Shown: positions 8,932 to 18,731 of the stretch, in pieces | Layout: every line of letters starts with the position of its first letter | Numbering within the stretch: the first letter of the stretch is position 1 | Translations under genes and position numbers: made by a program | The notes under the pieces: generated by a model | What the model saw: the letters and a program-made list of their open reading frames with translations, nothing else | What the model was told of the DNA's origin: nothing | Database searches by the model: none | Assembly (NCBI GenBank): GCA_020630795.1 | Contig: JAHDIK010000006.1 | Coordinates: 148,655-212,654 of the forward strand | Direction: 5' to 3' | Origin: Colwellia sp. | Lineage (GTDB): Bacteria; Pseudomonadota; Gammaproteobacteria; Enterobacterales; Alteromonadaceae | DNA: 64,000 bases

Positions 8932-11334
8932 TTAAAGTAAACTAATCAGTTGGTTAAAGTAAACCGTTTTAGACGTATTCGGTGTTTGAATACTTACTTT
9001 AAGTGTCGCTTCAATAGCTTCACCTTCTGCTTCATTTGTGATGACAAAGTTAATTTCTTGGAATCCTGAAATAGTATTGTTACCTACGGTAAAGGTTGAT
9101 TCACCCGTTAAAATACCGCCTTCAAATTCTACTAAAATTTCACTTCCTGCTGGCAATGTTTGCATTGCGCTGTCCGCAAATTGAAAGTTAAACGCGCGCG
9201 ATGCACCGTCAGCTAAAGGTGGAACTTGAACATTTGTACCTGTGTTGTTTTTATACACTGTGCCTTCGCTGGTAAGAATGAAATTCGCATCGTAAGCATC
9301 AGACATAATAAGTACAAGCGACTTACGAATGGTTGATTTTTTAGCACTGGTGTTACATAACGCTCCTTCACATTGAGGGCCGTTAAAGTTTCCGTCTGGA
9401 CCAGTAAATGCTCCATCTCCATTATCATCAAAAAACTTTGTTTCGTTAGCGTCACGAATTCTGTTTTCATTGTCGTCACGCCAAGCTTCCGACATATCAA
9501 CAAAACCTGACGCTTCTGGTGCGTGGCGACTAAAGCCTGAAGACACTAAAGAGTCTGTAATCGCTGCGCCGTCAGCGTCATCAAATATGTTGTTACCATT
9601 AGTATCGTAAAATGTTTCGTGACCATCGGTTGTAACTAGAATTGTAGAGCGATGATCGTCTAAAAATGGCTCTGTTGCTCGCCATTCAACAGAACAGGTT
9701 CCGTTAACCGTTAAACATTGGCTTTCTATTGAACCACCTTCAGTTGTGAAGTTTGCTGGCGTTCCATCAGGTACAGGGTTGTTGAAGCTGTCTGCTAACC
9801 ACACTGAAATTTCTGATGTTTCACCAACTGTACTTGCTTCTGGGTTTAATAAGCTTGCTGAAATAGTCATTGATGCTTGTTCAGGTAAGCCTGTATTAAT
9901 ACTTAATTGATTTGACTGAGTTTGCACGCTGACTTCTTCACCATTAAAAGTCATGCTTGCTTGAGCACTCACACTTGCGGTAGTAGGTACAGTACCTGAA
10001 AGAACTTGTGTGGTTATTTGCCCTTGGCTGTTGGTTAAACCTGACGTTCTACCTAATGCGATACCACCAACCGTGGTGTCTAGACTAAAGTTAACTTCTT
10101 GTTGTGCTACTGTGTTACCAAGCGCGCTTTTTACAACAAAAGTAAGAATAGACGTTTCTTGTCCGCCACTTCCTTTTAAAACAATTGAGTTAGGTTCTGC
10201 TGATACAAATTCAATTGATCCAAGTTGTTCGCCAGTAATTTCAATGGTAACACTTGCTGAGCTTGTAACTCCGTTGGTGGTTACTGATGCAATAATAATG
10301 TCTTCGGTACCCGTAACACCTGCACATTTTATATCTTCAAACGTTGCACTAGCGCCGCCTTTAATACTGAATACGGTTTGATCTACCGTTGCATTACCGT
10401 TATTAACACAATTGGAAGAAAATGAGATAGCAGTAGGCGTGTTGATTCTTTGATTGTCGCTATCAACAAGATCGACCGACAAGCCTAAGGTTCCACCTGC
10501 GCTTAATGTATTGTTTGAGAGTGAAAGCTTAATTTCTCCTTCAACAAATTCGTTGTTTGCGTCGAAATAACCTAGTCGAACGTTTTCTTCAATTAATGTA
10601 TCTGCTGCTACCACTTCATAATTAATGCGGCTATTTACGTCAACATTACTATCTAACGACGCAGTAATAATACCTGCACCGATACTATCTCCACCGGTAA
10701 TTGAAACCGAAGCTGTGCCTTCTGAAGTTGTTAATGTTGAAGGAATACTTAATTGACCAACATCGGCAGTAAAGTTAACGATTTGGTTCGCGTATGGGTT
10801 ACCTTCGTTATCAAGCAAAGTGGCGATAACTTGAATATTTTCGTCAGCTTTAAAGCGATTGGTTGGCGTACCATTATTTAATAGTTGTGCGGTAATTGTT
10901 GGGAGTGTAGTTACCGTTGGATTTTCGTTGGTAAATTCGTAATCGATACTCGACGTTATTGAATTTATTGTGGCAGATGCTGTGCCTGCACTAAGCGTTC
11001 CAGAATCGTTACTTATCGATATTTCTGCAATACCGTCGTTATTTGTTAATTTAGACGTAACAGAAAGAGCACCTAAATCGGCAGAGAAATCGACTCTATT
11101 TCCACTTACTGGATTATTGTTTTGATCTCGTACAATAGCTTGAAGAGTAATTGAGGTGTTTTTGTCGAAGCTTTGTTGAGATTCTCCCTCTGCATTAAGT
11201 GCTGTTAGTACCACACTGGTAATTTCAATTTCAGAGGTTTCTGTAACTATTGTGTCGTTCTTGCCTGAACTTCCGTTACAGCCAGTCAATACAATTGAAC
11301 TGGTCAATAATATTGAAGGAAAAAGATTTTTCAT
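8932..11334 (-). CDS. Large Ig-like (Big-1 type) repeat lipoprotein with Ca-binding-type Asp/Asn loops
   Basis: This is an 800-residue predicted lipoprotein. The N-terminal signal ends in the lipobox LTGC followed by NGSSGK. Repeated units of about 100 residues share the invasin/intimin-like pattern of phrases such as VRDQNNNPVSGNRVDFSADLGALS, LLDNEGNPYANQIVNFTADVG and VWLADSFNNPVPDGTPANFTTEGG. At about residues 580-660 come Asp/Asn-rich loops (DTNGNNIFDD, DDNENRIRD, DDNGDGAFTG) resembling calcium-binding repeats. The ATG at 11334 is taken rather than the TTG at 11340. It is flanked by unrelated genes. A surface or adhesive role is inferred from domains only. Confidence 0.75.
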   Translation of the reverse strand: MKNLFPSILLTSSIVLTGCNGSSGKNDTIVTETSEIEITSVVLTALNAEGESQQSFDKNTSITLQAIVRDQNNNPVSGNRVDFSADLGALSVTSKLTNNDGIAEISISNDSGTLSAGTASATINSITSSIDYEFTNENPTVTTLPTITAQLLNNGTPTNRFKADENIQVIATLLDNEGNPYANQIVNFTADVGQLSIPSTLTTSEGTASVSITGGDSIGAGIITASLDSNVDVNSRINYEVVAADTLIEENVRLGYFDANNEFVEGEIKLSLSNNTLSAGGTLGLSVDLVDSDNQRINTPTAISFSSNCVNNGNATVDQTVFSIKGGASATFEDIKCAGVTGTEDIIIASVTTNGVTSSASVTIEITGEQLGSIEFVSAEPNSIVLKGSGGQETSILTFVVKSALGNTVAQQEVNFSLDTTVGGIALGRTSGLTNSQGQITTQVLSGTVPTTASVSAQASMTFNGEEVSVQTQSNQLSINTGLPEQASMTISASLLNPEASTVGETSEISVWLADSFNNPVPDGTPANFTTEGGSIESQCLTVNGTCSVEWRATEPFLDDHRSTILVTTDGHETFYDTNGNNIFDDADGAAITDSLVSSGFSRHAPEASGFVDMSEAWRDDNENRIRDANETKFFDDNGDGAFTGPDGNFNGPQCEGALCNTSAKKSTIRKSLVLIMSDAYDANFILTSEGTVYKNNTGTNVQVPPLADGASRAFNFQFADSAMQTLPAGSEILVEFEGGILTGESTFTVGNNTISGFQEINFVITNEAEGEAIEATLKVSIQTPNTSKTVYFNQLISLL

Positions 11335-11474
11335 ATTCAAAATATCCTAATGGAATCGTGTTCTCTTTTAATATAATCAAGAATAAAAGCCATTGGGCTA
11401 AAAGTCCATGTATATCAATGTGCTTTTTAGTATTAATTCTTACGCGTTGGCGCTGAATGTGCCAAAGGAAGTTA

Positions 11475-12428
11475 CTACGCTACTCGGTTACGCTGTTTAC
11501 CTTGTTTGTAATGACTAATATTTTCACCCACTAATTCAAGTAAACGTTGTTGAGCTTGATTGGTTGCCCAAGCAATATGTGCTGTTATTTTAAGATTTTT
11601 GGGCTGGTTAACTAACAAAATGTGATTGCTTGGTGGTGGCTCACAATCAAGTACGTCAAGTACGGCATATGCGATGGTTTTGTTTGTTAGTGCGTTGAGC
11701 AGATCGTTGTTATTGATAATGGCACCTCTTGCTGTGTTAATCAGCATTGCTGAGGGTTTCATTAATGATAACGTTTGTTGGTTAATGAGATGCTCCGTTT
11801 CAGGAGTATGTGGGCAGTGTAAGGTAATAATATCTGACTGTTGTAATACGTCGGTTAATGAATGCCTATTCGGACGGAGTGTTTGGCTTCCTTCTCGCTC
11901 GGCAATCATTACATTCATACCAAAGGCTTTGGCGATGGTTTCTACGGTAGCACCAAGATTTCCGTATCCGATAATGCCAATGGTTTTATCAGCAACTTCA
12001 TTTATTTCATTTCCTAAAGCGCAAAACGTTTCACTTTTTGACCATAACCCGTTTTCTACATTTTTATGGTGATGCGTCGTTTGGCTAAAGTATTCCAATA
12101 TTTGCGAAAATACATACTGGGTAACCGATTGTTTGGCGTATCCAGCGACATTTGTTACTGCTATGTTCAATTTTTTAGCCGCGATTAAATCTACATTGTT
12201 GGTACCTGTTGCTGTTATACAAATAAGTTTAAGTGAGGGTAAGCTTTTTAAAGTATCTTCATTAAGAACAACTTTGTTGGTAATAATAATCTCTGCATTA
12301 ATGCATCGTTCAAATAAAGTGTTTTCATCTGTTGTTGGGTAGCATTCTAGCGATGTAACTTCGCTTTCAATAGCGCTTAACGATATATTTTGGTTGAACG
12401 TTTTTTGATCTAAAAATACGGCTCGCAT
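11475..12428 (-). CDS. D-2-hydroxyacid dehydrogenase (hydroxypyruvate reductase-like)
   Basis: This is an NAD(P)-dependent D-isomer-specific 2-hydroxyacid dehydrogenase of 317 residues. The Rossmann motif TIGIIGYGNLGATVE lies near residue 150, INTARGAIINNNDL contains the substrate-binding arginine, DVLDCEPP holds the conserved acid, and ITAHIAWAT supplies the catalytic histidine. The sequence is closest in style to HprA/GhrB-type glycerate dehydrogenases. It stands alone between the lipoprotein and nnrS genes on the same strand. Glyoxylate/hydroxypyruvate reduction is the likely but unproven reaction. Confidence 0.82.
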   Translation of the reverse strand: MRAVFLDQKTFNQNISLSAIESEVTSLECYPTTDENTLFERCINAEIIITNKVVLNEDTLKSLPSLKLICITATGTNNVDLIAAKKLNIAVTNVAGYAKQSVTQYVFSQILEYFSQTTHHHKNVENGLWSKSETFCALGNEINEVADKTIGIIGYGNLGATVETIAKAFGMNVMIAEREGSQTLRPNRHSLTDVLQQSDIITLHCPHTPETEHLINQQTLSLMKPSAMLINTARGAIINNNDLLNALTNKTIAYAVLDVLDCEPPPSNHILLVNQPKNLKITAHIAWATNQAQQRLLELVGENISHYKQGKQRNRVA

Positions 12429-12528
12429 GCTTATTTAGGCCTTAACATAAAGTGTTGTTACTAAATAGCATACGAGGTAGTGCATTCTATCTCAAGAACT
12501 TGCTCGGATGAGGAAATATGAAAAGTGA

Positions 12529-13734
12529 TTATCCTGGTCGTTTATCTGCTCGCGGCGACAGTAACATTGGCGCGTAATGATAAACAAACAACACAAAGGC
12601 AACCATCCAAAAGAATCCACTCATATCTATAAACATCGCTGTTTTTTCAGGTAACCCCCATGGTCCAAATGTTCTGAACATTGCTGAAATTGCAATACAT
12701 AAAAAGGCAAATGACATTGGTTTAGGTGGAGTTAACGGACGACCCGTGTGGCCTAATGATACACGCGAGATCATCGCGATAATTAGCCCTCCTATGCCTC
12801 CGATGGTCAGTAAGTGCCAGATATGGTTACTTGGGATATCTGCTATAAAATAACTTAATCCTAATAATATTAACCCGAATGAAATAAACTTTAAGCCACT
12901 ATGCAATGCCCACACTAATGGCGTGCCCAGCGTTACCCAAGGCTTCCATTTGATCCAGCGAATAGTTTGAAATACACCCGCAAAAATTAGGAGTGCCCCA
13001 AAAGCATTGGTGTTGAACGAAAGTATTGGATGAAGCAATAACATAAACATTGTAAGCGCTAATGGAACGCTTGCTAGTTTATCTAGTACAGGTGAGGGCG
13101 AAGCTTTTGGAGTATTCGTGCCATTAGCTGTAAACATTGGAACAACACGCCCTGAAATAACAGACATTAACAATAATATAAGTACAACGCCTGTGTAACT
13201 CGAAGGTTGATACAAAAATGTACTTGGGAAAGTTAAAGACAAGTGCATTTCTAAATTTGCTAGGGTAAACAATAGTAATAGCGGAATAAAAAATAGATTA
13301 CGGTATTGCTTAATAGCAATTATTGGGCGGCCTAATATGTATGCAGAAATAGGTAAAAAACTGATATCTACCAGCAGCGTGACAGTGCTACCTGCGATTG
13401 AAGGGAAAAGCACTAACGTTCGACCAAGCAACCATAATACAACTAGAAAAAGTAACGGTTTTCCTTGTACTCCTCGAATACCTGTCCAGTTTTGCACTGC
13501 GGTGAGTAAAAAGCCTACCGTTATTGCACAACCAAAACCAAATACCATTTCGTGTATATGCCACCAGTGCATTCCACCTAATGGATTAAATGCAACAACA
13601 CCTCTTAACATTAAAATCCATAAAAGTATGGAGATAACACCAAAGATAGAACCAAAAAGAAAAAATGGACGAAAGCCAAGTCTTAGTATTGGTGTGATTT
13701 GTTGTTCTTTTTCAAGATCGGTAATTTGCATCAT
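12529..13734 (-). CDS. nnrS: NnrS family haem- and copper-binding membrane protein
   Basis: This is a 401-residue polytopic membrane protein with about twelve hydrophobic segments, belonging to NnrS, which is linked to nitric oxide tolerance and denitrification. Conserved features are LRLGFRPFFLFGS near the N-terminus, GGMHWWHIHEMVFGFG with metal-ligand histidines, and MISRVSLGHTGRPL towards the end. Two consecutive ATGs stand at the start. No nitrite or NO reductase genes are adjacent, so a stand-alone protective role is more likely than a denitrification operon. Confidence 0.9.
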   Translation of the reverse strand: MMQITDLEKEQQITPILRLGFRPFFLFGSIFGVISILLWILMLRGVVAFNPLGGMHWWHIHEMVFGFGCAITVGFLLTAVQNWTGIRGVQGKPLLFLVVLWLLGRTLVLFPSIAGSTVTLLVDISFLPISAYILGRPIIAIKQYRNLFFIPLLLLFTLANLEMHLSLTFPSTFLYQPSSYTGVVLILLLMSVISGRVVPMFTANGTNTPKASPSPVLDKLASVPLALTMFMLLLHPILSFNTNAFGALLIFAGVFQTIRWIKWKPWVTLGTPLVWALHSGLKFISFGLILLGLSYFIADIPSNHIWHLLTIGGIGGLIIAMISRVSLGHTGRPLTPPKPMSFAFLCIAISAMFRTFGPWGLPEKTAMFIDMSGFFWMVAFVLFVYHYAPMLLSPRADKRPG

Positions 13735-13850
13735 GTTCGATTACTTCAATACGAGTTGGAAAGTAGATAGTTTATGCTCTTTTTAAAATACAAACTTGGC
13801 ATACATCAAATTTTGCTTTGATACTTCACACTTTCATGTTGTTTGAGTGT

Positions 13851-14096
13851 TTACGGTAATGGCTTTTCTATTTCATATATCGCGTCGGAAATAGTATCTA
13901 ACTTTTCATTTAATACTTGTTGGGCGTCGTGTAACCCTTTGTTGTAGTAATATACACCCATTTCTTTTGATATAAAGTCGAGCAGAAAGTCAGCGTCAAA
14001 CTGTTCTAACTCGCTATCAAGCTCGTTTAAAAAGTACTTTTGTAACTTGATAATCATTTGTTCTTTTTCTTGTAGAGAAAATTTTATGTCTGACAC
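13851..14096 (-). CDS. DUF2164 family small protein
   Basis: This is an 81-residue soluble protein. The segment LDSELEQFDADFLLDFISKEMGVYYYNKGLHDAQ is the DUF2164 signature as I know it. The rest is charged and helical. Function unknown. It stands alone upstream of nnrS on the same strand with about 115 bases between, so it may or may not share a transcript. Confidence 0.8.
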   Translation of the reverse strand: MSDIKFSLQEKEQMIIKLQKYFLNELDSELEQFDADFLLDFISKEMGVYYYNKGLHDAQQVLNEKLDTISDAIYEIEKPLP

Positions 14097-14249
14097 CGTT
14101 AACTCCTTGAATTTATAATGAGTTGAATATTATTCTCTAACTCTTGTGTTAATTCTAGCGTTTGTCGTTGTAACTTTAGGTATATTTGCTGGATATAGAA
14201 TTATTGGTGTTATATTAATAGTTAGGTCAAAAATAGTGCGTTTAAATAG

Positions 14250-14378
14250 ATGAAAAAATCGTGGTTTGAGTGGTGGCATACCGAATGCCAGTTTTGTAAA
14301 CGAGCTCGTATGATTTTGGTTTGGTTGATATTAATGATTATCGTCGATATAGCTTGGTTTAATTTATTATTTAACTAA
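14250..14378 (+). CDS. Small membrane protein with CxxC motif (42 aa)
   Basis: This short frame runs from ATG 14250 to TAA 14376-14378. The 42-residue product starts MKKSWFEWWHTECQFCKRAR and continues as one hydrophobic helix rich in Leu/Ile/Trp to the C-terminus. The cytoplasmic CQFC pair could bind a metal or be redox active. No strong ribosome site is visible, so the call rests on the coherent composition (charged head, single transmembrane segment). It lies between DUF2164 and the malic enzyme gene. Function unknown. Confidence 0.5.
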   Translation: MKKSWFEWWHTECQFCKRARMILVWLILMIIVDIAWFNLLFN

Positions 14379-14506
14379 TGTGATGAACACATAATGTATA
14401 TGTGAACCCACTAATTTAGCTGGTTATACCAGACTTATGTTGCCTATATAAAATCTATGAATTATCATTATTCATTACGCCAATATAAAGCTAAATAAGA
14501 AGATAT

Positions 14507-16198
14507 ATGACCAATAATAAAACGCATCCTTTATATATTCCTTACTCAGGACCATCACTTTTAGAAACCCCGTTACTTAATAAAGGAAGTGCTTTTACGT
14601 CGGAAGAACGTTTGAGTTTCAATTTAACCGGTTTATTACCTCCTCGCTATGAAACAATCGACGAACAAGTTGAACGTGCGTACATGCAATACAGCAGTTT
14701 CAAAACTGATATTAATAAGCACATTTATTTACGCGCTATTCACGATAATAATGAAACGTTATTTTTTAAATTGGTACAAGCCCATTTAGCCGAAATGATG
14801 CCGATTATATACACGCCAACGGTCGGTGACGCATGTGAGCAGTTTTCAGATATTTACCGCAGTTCACGTGGCTTGTTTATTTCGTACGAAGAGCGTCACA
14901 ACATGGACGATATTTTACGAAATGCTACAAAAAACAAGGTTAAAGTGATTGTTGTTACTGATGGTGAACGTATTCTTGGTTTAGGTGACCAAGGCATTGG
15001 TGGTATGGGCATTCCTATCGGAAAACTGTCGCTGTACACCGCATGTGGCGGCATTAGCCCTGCATATACATTACCTGTAATGTTAGATGTAGGTACCAAT
15101 AATGAAAAGCTATTAGCCGATCCTATGTACATGGGCTGGCGCCACAAACGTATTGGTCAGCAAGAGTACAACGAATTTATTGAATTGTTTATTAGTGCGA
15201 TTAAACGTCGCTGGCCACATGTACTGCTTCAATTTGAAGATTTTGCACAGCCAAATGCTATGCCGTTACTAACCAAGTATCGTGATGAAATTTGTTGTTT
15301 TAACGACGATATACAAGGTACGGCTTGTGTAACTGTTGGTAGTTTATTAGCTGCATGTAATGCTAAAAAAGAAAAATTATCAGATCAAAAAGTTGTATTT
15401 GTTGGTTCTGGCTCTGCGGGCTGTGGTATTGCTGAACAGATTATTACTCAAATGGTGAGTGAAGGCGCTTCTCCTGAAAAAGCGAGAGGGCAAATATACA
15501 TGATTGATCGTTCAGGCTTGCTTATTGAAGGTATGAACGACTTACGAGATTTCCAAATTAAATTACAACAACCATTATCTCATATTAACAATTGGGATAT
15601 TGAAGGCGAAATTCCGTCGTTGCTTGAAGTGATGATTAATGCAAAGCCAACTATTTTAATTGGTGTATCAGGTGTTTCAGGTTTGTTCACTGAATCAGTA
15701 ATAAAAGCAATGAAATCTCATTGTGAAATGCCGATAGTATTCCCGTTAAGTAATCCAATAAAGCAAGTTGAAGCAACGCCTGAACAAGTTATTCAATGGA
15801 CAGACGGACAAGTGATGATAGCTACGGGTAGTCCATTTGACCCAGTACAATACAAAGGGAAAGTATTCTCCATCCCTCAATGTAACAATAGCTACATTTT
15901 TCCAGGTATAGGTTTAGGCGTAGTGTCAGCGAACATAAACCGAGTAACTGACGAAATGTTGATGGTAGCGAGTGAAACACTAGCCGCTGAATCACCGCTT
16001 GTTAAAAAAGGTGAAGGGGATTTATTACCACCTATTACGTCAATTGCTGATTTAAGCAAAAAAATTGCATTTGCAGTATCTAAAGTTGCATACAAGCAAG
16101 GACTCGCGTTAGAAATAACAGATGAAATGCTCGTTGCTAAAATTGAACGTAATTTTTGGTACCCTGAATACCGTAAATACAAAAGAATTAGCCTGTAA
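14507..16198 (+). CDS. maeA: NAD-dependent malic enzyme (oxaloacetate-decarboxylating)
   Basis: Converts malate to pyruvate and CO2 with NAD. The 563-residue protein matches the E. coli MaeA/SfcA length. Landmarks are [15 protein letters not shown], the [25 protein letters not shown] region with the catalytic lysine, [13 protein letters not shown] with metal ligands, [11 protein letters not shown], and [16 protein letters not shown] as the NAD-binding loop. The ATG at 14507 follows AAGAAG. It is monocistronic. It supplies pyruvate or reducing power and complements the gluconeogenic and uronate pathways nearby. Confidence 0.95.
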   Translation: MTNNKTHPLYIPYSGPSLLETPLLNKGSAFTSEERLSFNLTGLLPPRYETIDEQVERAYMQYSSFKTDINKHIYLRAIHDNNETLFFKLVQAHLAEMMPIIYTPTVGDACEQFSDIYRSSRGLFISYEERHNMDDILRNATKNKVKVIVVTDGERILGLGDQGIGGMGIPIGKLSLYTACGGISPAYTLPVMLDVGTNNEKLLADPMYMGWRHKRIGQQEYNEFIELFISAIKRRWPHVLLQFEDFAQPNAMPLLTKYRDEICCFNDDIQGTACVTVGSLLAACNAKKEKLSDQKVVFVGSGSAGCGIAEQIITQMVSEGASPEKARGQIYMIDRSGLLIEGMNDLRDFQIKLQQPLSHINNWDIEGEIPSLLEVMINAKPTILIGVSGVSGLFTESVIKAMKSHCEMPIVFPLSNPIKQVEATPEQVIQWTDGQVMIATGSPFDPVQYKGKVFSIPQCNNSYIFPGIGLGVVSANINRVTDEMLMVASETLAAESPLVKKGEGDLLPPITSIADLSKKIAFAVSKVAYKQGLALEITDEMLVAKIERNFWYPEYRKYKRISL

Positions 16199-16286
16199 GT
16201 AAGCTATAAATACGTCTAATCAGCGTATTTCACTTGTTGCTTAGCAATTGGTTCGTAATCAAATGTTAAGCAACACCATATATCAT

Positions 16287-16314
16287 TTGCATTTTTCCTA
16301 CAAAAGCGTAGAAT
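16287..16314 (+). promoter_or_regulatory. Sigma-70 promoter for the rpsP operon
   Basis: TTGCAT, a 16-base spacer and TAGAAT (16309-16314) lie about 78 bases upstream of rpsP and fit sigma-70 elements. Just before it, TGTTGCTTA (16235-16243) and TAAGCAACA (16267-16275) form a 9-bp inverted repeat with a long loop of unknown role, and AAATACG/CGTATTT (16208-16230) may end the maeA transcript. Confidence 0.65.
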
Positions 16315-16391
16315 ACGCGAGCTTTTCTGTCGCTGTGGTGGCAGAAGTGTCTGGAAAATTCGTTTTAACACTTAAATAAATAGAGGGCGAT

Positions 16392-16640
16392 ATGGTTACC
16401 ATTCGTTTAGCTCGTGGTGGCGCTAAAAAGCGTCCATTCTATCAGGTTGTTGTTGCAGATAGCCGTAACTCTCGCGATGGTCGTTTCATCGAGAAAGTTG
16501 GTTTCTTCAACCCAACAGCACAAGGTCAAGCTGAAAAATTACGCTTAGACATTGACCGTATCAACCATTGGGTTGGTCAAGGCGCTGGATTATCTGATCG
16601 AGTGGCTAAATTAGTAAAAGATGCTCAAGCAGCAGCTTAA
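16392..16640 (+). CDS. rpsP: 30S ribosomal protein S16
   Basis: This 82-residue protein begins [25 protein letters not shown], which is diagnostic of bS16, with [14 protein letters not shown] following. It is the first gene of the conserved rpsP-rimM-trmD-rplS operon. The ribosome site GAGGGCGAT precedes the ATG. In E. coli ffh lies immediately upstream; here the upstream gene is maeA and ffh is at 55.8 kb. Confidence 0.98.
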   Translation: MVTIRLARGGAKKRPFYQVVVADSRNSRDGRFIEKVGFFNPTAQGQAEKLRLDIDRINHWVGQGAGLSDRVAKLVKDAQAAA

Positions 16641-16667
16641 TTAATTTAGTAGGCTTTAGGAGTTGTT

Positions 16668-17198
16668 GTGGAAGATTTAGATAAAGACGTTACTCTTGGT
16701 AAAGTAGGCGCAGTCTACGGAATCAAAGGTTGGCTGAAGATCCATTCTTTTACCGACGATCAAGAAGCTATATTAGACTACTTTCCTTGGTCTTTAAAAT
16801 TAGGAAATAAAATTCAATTAGTAGAGATCACTGATTGGCGCCGTCACAATAGTTCTCTTATTGTTAAGGTTGCAGGAGTGGATGATCGAGACGATGCGCA
16901 AGCATATGTTGGATCTGAAATTCTTGTAAGCGAAAAAGCGCTACCAGAATTGCCTGAAGGGGAATTCTATTGGCGCGACATTATAGGAATGACAGTGGTT
17001 ACAACTCAAGGTTATAACTTGGGTAAGGTTTCTGATGTAATGGAAACAGGTGCTAATGACGTACTGGTTATTAAAGCTAATCTAAATGATGGATTTGGTA
17101 AAAAAGAAAGGCTTGTTCCTTACTTATTTAACCAAGTTATACAGTCAGTTAGTTTAGAAGATAAACAAATTTGTGTTGACTGGGATCCGGGCTTCTAA
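16668..17198 (+). CDS. rimM: Ribosome maturation factor RimM
   Basis: RimM assists late assembly of the 30S head and binds S19. The 176-residue protein has the N-terminal beta-barrel LGKVGAVYGIKGWLKIHSFTD and the C-terminal PRC-barrel beginning at about residue 98 (FYWRDIIGMTVVT), ending VDWDPGF. It uses a GTG start preceded by TAGGAG. It follows rpsP by 27 bases in the ribosomal operon. Confidence 0.96.
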   Translation: MEDLDKDVTLGKVGAVYGIKGWLKIHSFTDDQEAILDYFPWSLKLGNKIQLVEITDWRRHNSSLIVKVAGVDDRDDAQAYVGSEILVSEKALPELPEGEFYWRDIIGMTVVTTQGYNLGKVSDVMETGANDVLVIKANLNDGFGKKERLVPYLFNQVIQSVSLEDKQICVDWDPGF

Positions 17199-17201
17199 CT
17201 C

Positions 17202-17999
17202 GTGAGTAACTGCAAATTATGGATAGGGGTAATAAGCCTTTTTCCAGAAATGTTTGATGCTATTACTGAGTATGGGGTGACAGGCCGAGCAATTCGTAAC
17301 GGTTTAATTGATTTTCATAAGTGGAATCCTAGAGATTTTACGCATGATAAACATCGCACCGTAGATGACCGCCCTTATGGCGGTGGTCCAGGAATGTTGA
17401 TGATGGTTCAACCATTACGAGACGCCATTAAAGCAGCTAAAACAGCAGCTGAAATTGATGGTAAAAAAGCGAAGGTTATATATTTGTCGCCGCAAGGACG
17501 TAAATTGGACCAAGCTGGTGTACGCGAATTATCACATCATGACCGACTGATATTTATAGCAGGACGTTATGAAGGCATTGACGAGAGACTGATTGAGTCG
17601 GATATCGACGAAGAATGGTCTGTTGGTGATTATGTGTTAAGTGGTGGGGAATTACCTGCTATGAACGTAATCGATGCCGTAGCGCGTTTTGTGCCTGGTG
17701 TATTAGGACACGAACAATCTGCTGAGCAGGATTCATTTTCTGACGGTTTATTAGATTGTCCTCATTATACAAGGCCAGAAGTGCTCGATGTTTCTTCTAA
17801 TGAAGAAAAGTCAGTACCTAAAGTGTTGCTAAGTGGTGATCATGAGCGTATTAGGCAATGGCGTCAATTTAAGTCATTAGAAAGAACGTGGAACAGAAGA
17901 CCAGAACTATTAACTAACCTAGCTCTGACAGCGGAACAGGAAAAAATGTTACTTTCAATAAAAGAAAGCAAAACACCTGTTGATGACTGTGAACCCTAG
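17202..17999 (+). CDS. trmD: tRNA (guanine-N1)-methyltransferase TrmD
   Basis: TrmD methylates G37 of tRNAs reading C-starting codons, using SAM, and prevents +1 frameshifting. The 265-residue protein shows [22 protein letters not shown], the trefoil-knot SAM site YLSPQGRKL...[13 protein letters not shown], and [14 protein letters not shown]. The GTG start lies 3 bases after the rimM stop. It precedes rplS by 12 bases. Confidence 0.97.
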   Translation: MSNCKLWIGVISLFPEMFDAITEYGVTGRAIRNGLIDFHKWNPRDFTHDKHRTVDDRPYGGGPGMLMMVQPLRDAIKAAKTAAEIDGKKAKVIYLSPQGRKLDQAGVRELSHHDRLIFIAGRYEGIDERLIESDIDEEWSVGDYVLSGGELPAMNVIDAVARFVPGVLGHEQSAEQDSFSDGLLDCPHYTRPEVLDVSSNEEKSVPKVLLSGDHERIRQWRQFKSLERTWNRRPELLTNLALTAEQEKMLLSIKESKTPVDDCEP

Positions 18000-18011
18000 G
18001 AAGAAGGTATT

Positions 18012-18365
18012 ATGAGTAATATTATTAAGCAGCTTGAAGCTGAACAAATGAAAAAAGATGTACCAGCATACGCTCCTGGCGACACTGTTGTTGTACAAGT
18101 AAAAGTTACAGAAGGTGATAAATCACGTCTTCAAGCATTTGAAGGTGTTGTAATCGCTGTTAAGAACCGTGGCATCAATTCTGCTTTCACTGTTCGTAAA
18201 ATTTCGAACGGTGTAGGCGTAGAACGTGTATTCCAGACACATAGCCCAATCGTTGACTCAATTGAAGTTAAACGTCGCGGTGATGTTCGTCAAGCTAAGC
18301 TTTACTACCTACGTGAGCGCTCTGGTCGTTCTGCACGTATTAAAGAGAAATTGGCGAAGAAGTAA
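18012..18365 (+). CDS. rplS: 50S ribosomal protein L19
   Basis: This 117-residue protein has the bL19 core [32 protein letters not shown] and [43 protein letters not shown]. The ribosome site AGGAAGAAGG precedes the ATG. It is the last gene of the operon, followed by a strong terminator. Confidence 0.98.
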   Translation: MSNIIKQLEAEQMKKDVPAYAPGDTVVVQVKVTEGDKSRLQAFEGVVIAVKNRGINSAFTVRKISNGVGVERVFQTHSPIVDSIEVKRRGDVRQAKLYYLRERSGRSARIKEKLAKK

Positions 18366-18400
18366 ATTTTACATTTGTAAAGTTATACTTTTTACCACAG

Positions 18401-18429
18401 AAAAGCCCGGTTTATACCGGGCTTTTTTA
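18401..18429 (+). terminator. Terminator of the rpsP-rplS operon
   Basis: AAAAGCCCGG, loop TTTATA, CCGGGCTTTTTT: a GC-rich perfect stem plus T tract directly after rplS. Confidence 0.95.
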
Positions 18430-18731
18430 TTGCCGTGCTAACTTTTCTTGTTACGCATAAATACTTCACGTTGCAATTAGCCAACACATACAGTCACTTT
18501 ACTGAACTTACTTGCGTAAATTTTCTATAAAGATATATATTCGTTTGATAATTAACCTATTAATTTTTAAATATTTTTATAGTACTAAAAATCACTTCCA
18601 ATATTTTTTCTATAAAAACTGTACTTAAACAGCATACAAACATAAACATATGATGTATAGTGTTTAGCAACAAAACTAAATAATTAGCTACCTATTAAAT
18701 TAGAATGGTGGTGAGTAGATTGGGGGAAAAT
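18430..18731. other. AT-rich intergenic region before the GH42-like gene
   Basis: About 300 bases of AT-rich sequence hold the promoter region of the downstream lipoprotein gene. No gene, clear operator palindrome or RNA was recognised. The change from ribosomal operon to polysaccharide genes happens here. Confidence 0.5.

Noticed and set aside
10010..10381. Plus-strand frame inside the Ig-like lipoprotein gene
   Set aside because: It is antisense to a long coding frame with coherent domains, has no ribosome site, and its composition reflects the complementary strand.
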